Positions 61,461 through 64,000 of a stretch of 64,000 nt of DNA are shown here, in pieces. The translations under genes and the position numbers were made by a program. The notes under the pieces are model-generated. The model had not been told where the DNA came from. It did not search any database and saw nothing but the letters and a program-made list of their open reading frames with translations. The stretch is from the NCBI GenBank assembly GCA_964502005.1, contig CAZCUX010000001.1, forward strand, positions 511,231-575,230, read 5' to 3'. The stretch comes from CAJWOS01 sp964502005. GTDB taxonomy: Bacteria; Myxococcota_A; UBA796; UBA2385. Within the stretch, counting starts at the first letter, position 1. Every line of letters starts with the position of its first letter.

Positions 61461-61507
61461 TCGACCTTTCGTCGCGGTGTGCCCCAACTTGTTTCGAAGG
61501 CGGGTCG

Positions 61508-62230
61508 ATGCGTTTCGACATCCTCACCTTGTTTCCGGAGATGTGCCGTCCTGCGGTGGAACACAGCATCTTGGGCCGTGCGCAGGCCGCCGGGCACGTT
61601 CAGTTCCATTTGTATGACATTCGGAACCACGGCCTCGGGCGACACCGCGTGGTGGACGACACGCCATATGGCGGCGGAAGCGGGATGGTCATGCGGGTGG
61701 ATGTCGTCGATGCCGCGATCGATGCCGTTCGTAGCCCCGAGGCCCATGTCGTGTTGATGGCGCCTGCCGGAAAGCGATTTGACCAAGCCACTGCGCGGCG
61801 CCTCGCGCAACACAAGCACTTGGTGTTTGTGTGTGGGCATTACGAAGGTGTGGATGGGCGCGTGGCCGAGCATTTGGTCGACGAGTGTTTGTCCATCGGC
61901 GACTATGTGCTCACCGGTGGGGAGCTGGCCGCTTTGGTCATCATTGATGCGGTCGCGCGGCTGGTACCGGGCGTGTTGGGCAATGCGGACAGCCTGCAGA
62001 CCGAGTCTTTCAATGATGGTCTGCTCGAAGCGCCAACCTATACGCGGCCGGTGTCGTACCGCGGATGGGACGTGCCGGAGGTGCTGCGTTCTGGGCACCA
62101 CGCGCGAATTGCGCAATGGCGAGCCGAGCAGGGGGAAGCCCTCACGGCACAAATTCGCCCAGATCTTTGGGCGGCTCGGACTGCTGCGCCGACCGCCGTT
62201 TCCGTTGACAACCGACGGGGCGGGGAATAG
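61508..62230 (+). CDS. trmD: tRNA (guanine-N1)-methyltransferase TrmD
   Basis: TrmD methylates G37 next to the anticodon. The 240-residue SPOUT protein shows DDTPYGGGSGMVM, CGHYEGVDGR, SIGDYVLTGGELAA (the trefoil-knot SAM site) and GLLEAPTYTRP. Start ATG 61508, preceded by GAAGGCGGG; the frame extends upstream across the tandem repeat without family similarity. Confidence 0.96.
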   Translation: MRFDILTLFPEMCRPAVEHSILGRAQAAGHVQFHLYDIRNHGLGRHRVVDDTPYGGGSGMVMRVDVVDAAIDAVRSPEAHVVLMAPAGKRFDQATARRLAQHKHLVFVCGHYEGVDGRVAEHLVDECLSIGDYVLTGGELAALVIIDAVARLVPGVLGNADSLQTESFNDGLLEAPTYTRPVSYRGWDVPEVLRSGHHARIAQWRAEQGEALTAQIRPDLWAARTAAPTAVSVDNRRGGE

Positions 62231-62505
62231 CCTGCCACGTCTCGCCGCGCTGTGGTGAGCTCGGTCCGTTGACGCCGAGGAACATTCAGGATCTTGTGGA
62301 AGGTCCTGGGTCCTGGGTTGGACAATCGCAGGTTCGCGGTTGTTTTCCCTCCTCGCCCAACAACGAGCCGGACTCTCCTGGCTGCGTCCCCAGCTCAGAC
62401 CGTTGACTGGATTGGGGTACCGCGGGTGGTCCGTACGCCGGATGGCGTCCGCACCCGGCCCGGCGTCGGAACCGAGCCCGCTGCCCCCGCAGCGAGAGAG
62501 GAATC

Positions 62506-62973
62506 ATGGCAACCATCGCACAGCTTGAAAAAGAGCTTTACCCCAAGCAGTTCAACCTCGACCTCCGTCCGGGAGACACCGTCCGGGTGCACGTCCGCAT
62601 CCAGGAAGGTGATAAGGCCCGTACGCAGATTTTCGAGGGCACCCTCATCGCACTCAAGCGGGGCGGCCCCCGCACCACCATCACCGTGCGTAAGGTTTCG
62701 CACGGTATGGGCGTCGAGCGCATCTTCCCCCTCTTCAGCCCCTGGCTCGAAAAGGTGGAAGTGGTCGGTCGGCACAAGGTTCGTCGCGCCAAGCTTTATT
62801 TCCTTCGGGATCTTGCTGGCAAGGCCGCGCGGCTCAAGCCGGTGCGTGGCTGGCGTCCGGCCGCAGTCGAGGCCTCCGCGGATGCAGAGGATGCAAAGCC
62901 GAAGATGAAGAAGCGCGGCAAGAAGCGTCGCGAGCGTCTCAACGCCGAGCGGGCTGCTACCGCCGAAGCGTGA
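62506..62973 (+). CDS. rplS: 50S ribosomal protein L19 with extended basic tail
   Basis: L19 lies at the 30S-50S interface. The core (residues 1-115) has RPGDTVRVHVRIQEGDKART, FEGTLIALKRG and the conserved FPLFSPWLEKVEV, RRAKLYFLRD. The C-terminus adds about 40 residues, first Ala/Asp/Glu-rich and then Lys/Arg-rich (KPKMKKRGKKRRERL), longer than the usual 115-120 residues. GAGAGGAA precedes the ATG. A 275-base gap separates it from trmD. Confidence 0.96.
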   Translation: MATIAQLEKELYPKQFNLDLRPGDTVRVHVRIQEGDKARTQIFEGTLIALKRGGPRTTITVRKVSHGMGVERIFPLFSPWLEKVEVVGRHKVRRAKLYFLRDLAGKAARLKPVRGWRPAAVEASADAEDAKPKMKKRGKKRRERLNAERAATAEA

Positions 62974-62990
62974 GCGCTCGTTTCGTCATG

Positions 62991-63025
62991 AAAAGCCAGG
63001 GTCGGTGTTCGACTCTGGCTTTTTT
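62991..63025 (+). terminator. Rho-independent terminator after rplS
   Basis: AAAAGCCAGGGTC (62991-63003) pairs with GACTCTGGCTTTT (63011-63023) with one G-T pair; the loop is GGTGTTC and the T-run continues to 63025. It closes the rpsP-rplS transcript. Confidence 0.9.
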
Positions 63026-63079
63026 GCGTTGCGCACCCACCGCTGACTGCTCCCTTGGAACTTGCCAGGAAGTACAACG

Positions 63080-63430
63080 ATGAGCCGGTTTCGCTCGGGG
63101 GGCGTGGTTCCCAACCAGCGCGGAGACTCTGCAGAAGACCGGGTGGCCAACGCGCTGATTGCGCGTGGCTGGACGGTGTTGGCGCGCAACTGGGTGTGCG
63201 CGGGTGGCGAGATTGACCTGATTGCCTGCAAGGGCCAGGCACTTCGGTTTGTGGAGGTCAAGGCGCGCCGGGACCTAGAAACGGAAGTCATTTCTCCGGC
63301 ACAAGTCCGGCGATTGCGCCGGGCGGCAGACTTATGGTTGGGGGATTCCTCCCAGGTCTGGGACGAAGCATGTTTTGCGCTTGTTATCGATGATGGGCGC
63401 AGCCTCGTATGGGAAGACGACCCCTTTTAG
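63080..63430 (+). CDS. yraN: YraN/UPF0102 family endonuclease-like protein
   Basis: The 116-residue protein has the UPF0102 pattern: GDSAEDRVANALIARGWTVL, ARNWVCAGGEIDLIA, RFVEVKARR, the E-x-D-x(n)-E-x-K layout of restriction-endonuclease-like folds. Biochemical function is not established. ATG 63080 has AGGAAG upstream. It has its own leader after the rplS terminator; UPF0102 genes are often beside rplS/rnhB. Confidence 0.9.
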   Translation: MSRFRSGGVVPNQRGDSAEDRVANALIARGWTVLARNWVCAGGEIDLIACKGQALRFVEVKARRDLETEVISPAQVRRLRRAADLWLGDSSQVWDEACFALVIDDGRSLVWEDDPF

Positions 63431-64000
63431 CGGCGCGGGGCGCAAACCTCGATGGGGCACAGCCAAACGATCCGTGCAGCCTCGGCCAGGGAAAAAAGCA
63501 CGAGCGCCCGACGCGGTTTCCGTACGCCCGTTCCGCAGCTCTTTTGTTCACCCGCCGGAGGTCGAAATTCCGGGAGCGAGGGGGAGAGCGCGTGGTTGAC
63601 CGTTTCGACGCGGGCATGGGGCGCATTCTCCGACCGGCAGGCCGCTGCGTCCATCGCCATACTCGGCGCTGCGGTGGGAGTGTAGCGCGGTGCAACGGGC
63701 GCACGTGCGCGACCTTGACCGGCTGCACCTGCATGGGTTCGCAGAGGCGCATTTGTTGGGCGCATTTGTTCGGCGAAATGGTTGGGCGGGCTCCGTCCCA
63801 GCAGCCTTCGGTTTTCGAGGACACGGTTGGACCACCAGAAGCCAAGTGTGCAAAGCGTGCGCGTGGGGAGATGCTCCCGTCTGGCGGCGTCGGTGATGGG
63901 CCACGAAATATCGTGGGTGACCATCGCTCCGCTTGTGTTCACCTAGCGGGGAACGAATGTCCCCATCGCCCACGACGGGCCGTGGGTCGCCGGGGCCTTG
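63431..64000. other. Window end: no convincing gene, cluster of hairpins
   Basis: Frames on both strands are Arg/Pro-rich and low in hydrophobic pattern, with no family features. From 63867 onward several short perfect stems occur: GGGAG/CTCCC (63867-63879), CCACGA/TCGTGG (63902-63917), GGTGA/TCACC (63917-63944), GGGGA/TCCCC (63949-63965) and CCCACG/CGTGGG (63970-63987). This may be a structured RNA or leader that continues past the edge. Confidence 0.35.

Noticed and set aside
63427..63942. A 171-codon open frame on the minus strand near the right edge.
   Set aside because: Pro/Arg-rich with no ribosome-binding site or domain pattern; overlapping frames on both strands look equally good, as expected for GC-rich non-coding DNA.

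Overview
The window looks like chromosomal DNA of a Myxococcota-type bacterium (a lineage of the former Deltaproteobacteria). The evidence is moderately high GC, an unusual number of secreted lipoproteins, MopE-type Asp/Cys metal-binding repeats with FG-GAP repeats, Cys-rich C-x5-C modules, an eight-cysteine-cluster protein, a C-terminal Cys/transmembrane/Arg tag resembling MYXO-CTERM, the alternative complex III genes actA/actB, and a gene set resembling the Myxococcus xanthus Agl-Glt envelope machinery. I see no plasmid, phage, insertion sequence or CRISPR signature.

Layout. 1-1200: actB (cut by the edge) and actA of alternative complex III, on the minus strand. 1.4-10 kb: small exported proteins and lipoproteins mixed with rsmD, a Nudix hydrolase, an FAD-type oxidoreductase-like protein and a crotonase; then tRNA-Phe(GAA) with a start-less Cys-rich reading frame against its 3' end. 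10.6-14.7 kb: a lone NtrC-type sigma54 activator downstream of an SppA peptidase that carries an N-terminal beta-barrel-like domain. 15-16.6 kb: dacB. 16.9-29.3 kb: the centrepiece, nine co-directional genes (an exported coiled-coil protein, two large TPR proteins, a TPR lipoprotein, an 81-residue exported protein, an ExbB/AglR-like channel, two ExbD/AglQ/AglS-like subunits, and a protein with a forkhead-associated-like N-terminus, one membrane span and an AgmX/PglI TonB-like C-terminus), closed by a strong terminator. An exported protein and an outer-membrane barrel follow behind their own promoter (29.6-31.8 kb). 31.9-39.6 kb: galE, ftsK, lolA, rimO, an Ig-like lipoprotein and a glycosyltransferase. 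39.6-43.7 kb: a tightly overlapping ftsE-ftsX-envC-ctpA division/cell-wall operon on the minus strand. 43.9-55.5 kb: nadD, a Kelch lipoprotein, pgeF, a TPR-like lipoprotein, a YceI protein, a large Tyr-rich beta-helix lipoprotein, a carboxyltransferase and a MopE/FG-GAP lipoprotein. 55.6-60 kb: full-length lhr helicase. 60.3-63.4 kb: the translation cluster rpsP-khpA-rimM-trmD-rplS, a terminator, then yraN. The last 570 bases hold no convincing gene but several hairpins.

How it works together. The 16.9-31.8 kb region encodes parts for every envelope layer: an inner-membrane proton channel, a membrane-anchored TonB-like adaptor, periplasmic TPR scaffolds, an outer-membrane-directed lipoprotein and, behind the terminator, an outer-membrane barrel. 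This is the ancestral-type Agl-Glt layout, and its function in this organism cannot be read from sequence. All three gaps between the motor genes and the adaptor gene hold RNA hairpins, and the first ExbD paralogue has Asn where the proton-carrying Asp is normally found. The neighbouring galE, lolA, dacB, ftsEX-envC and sppA genes are envelope functions too.
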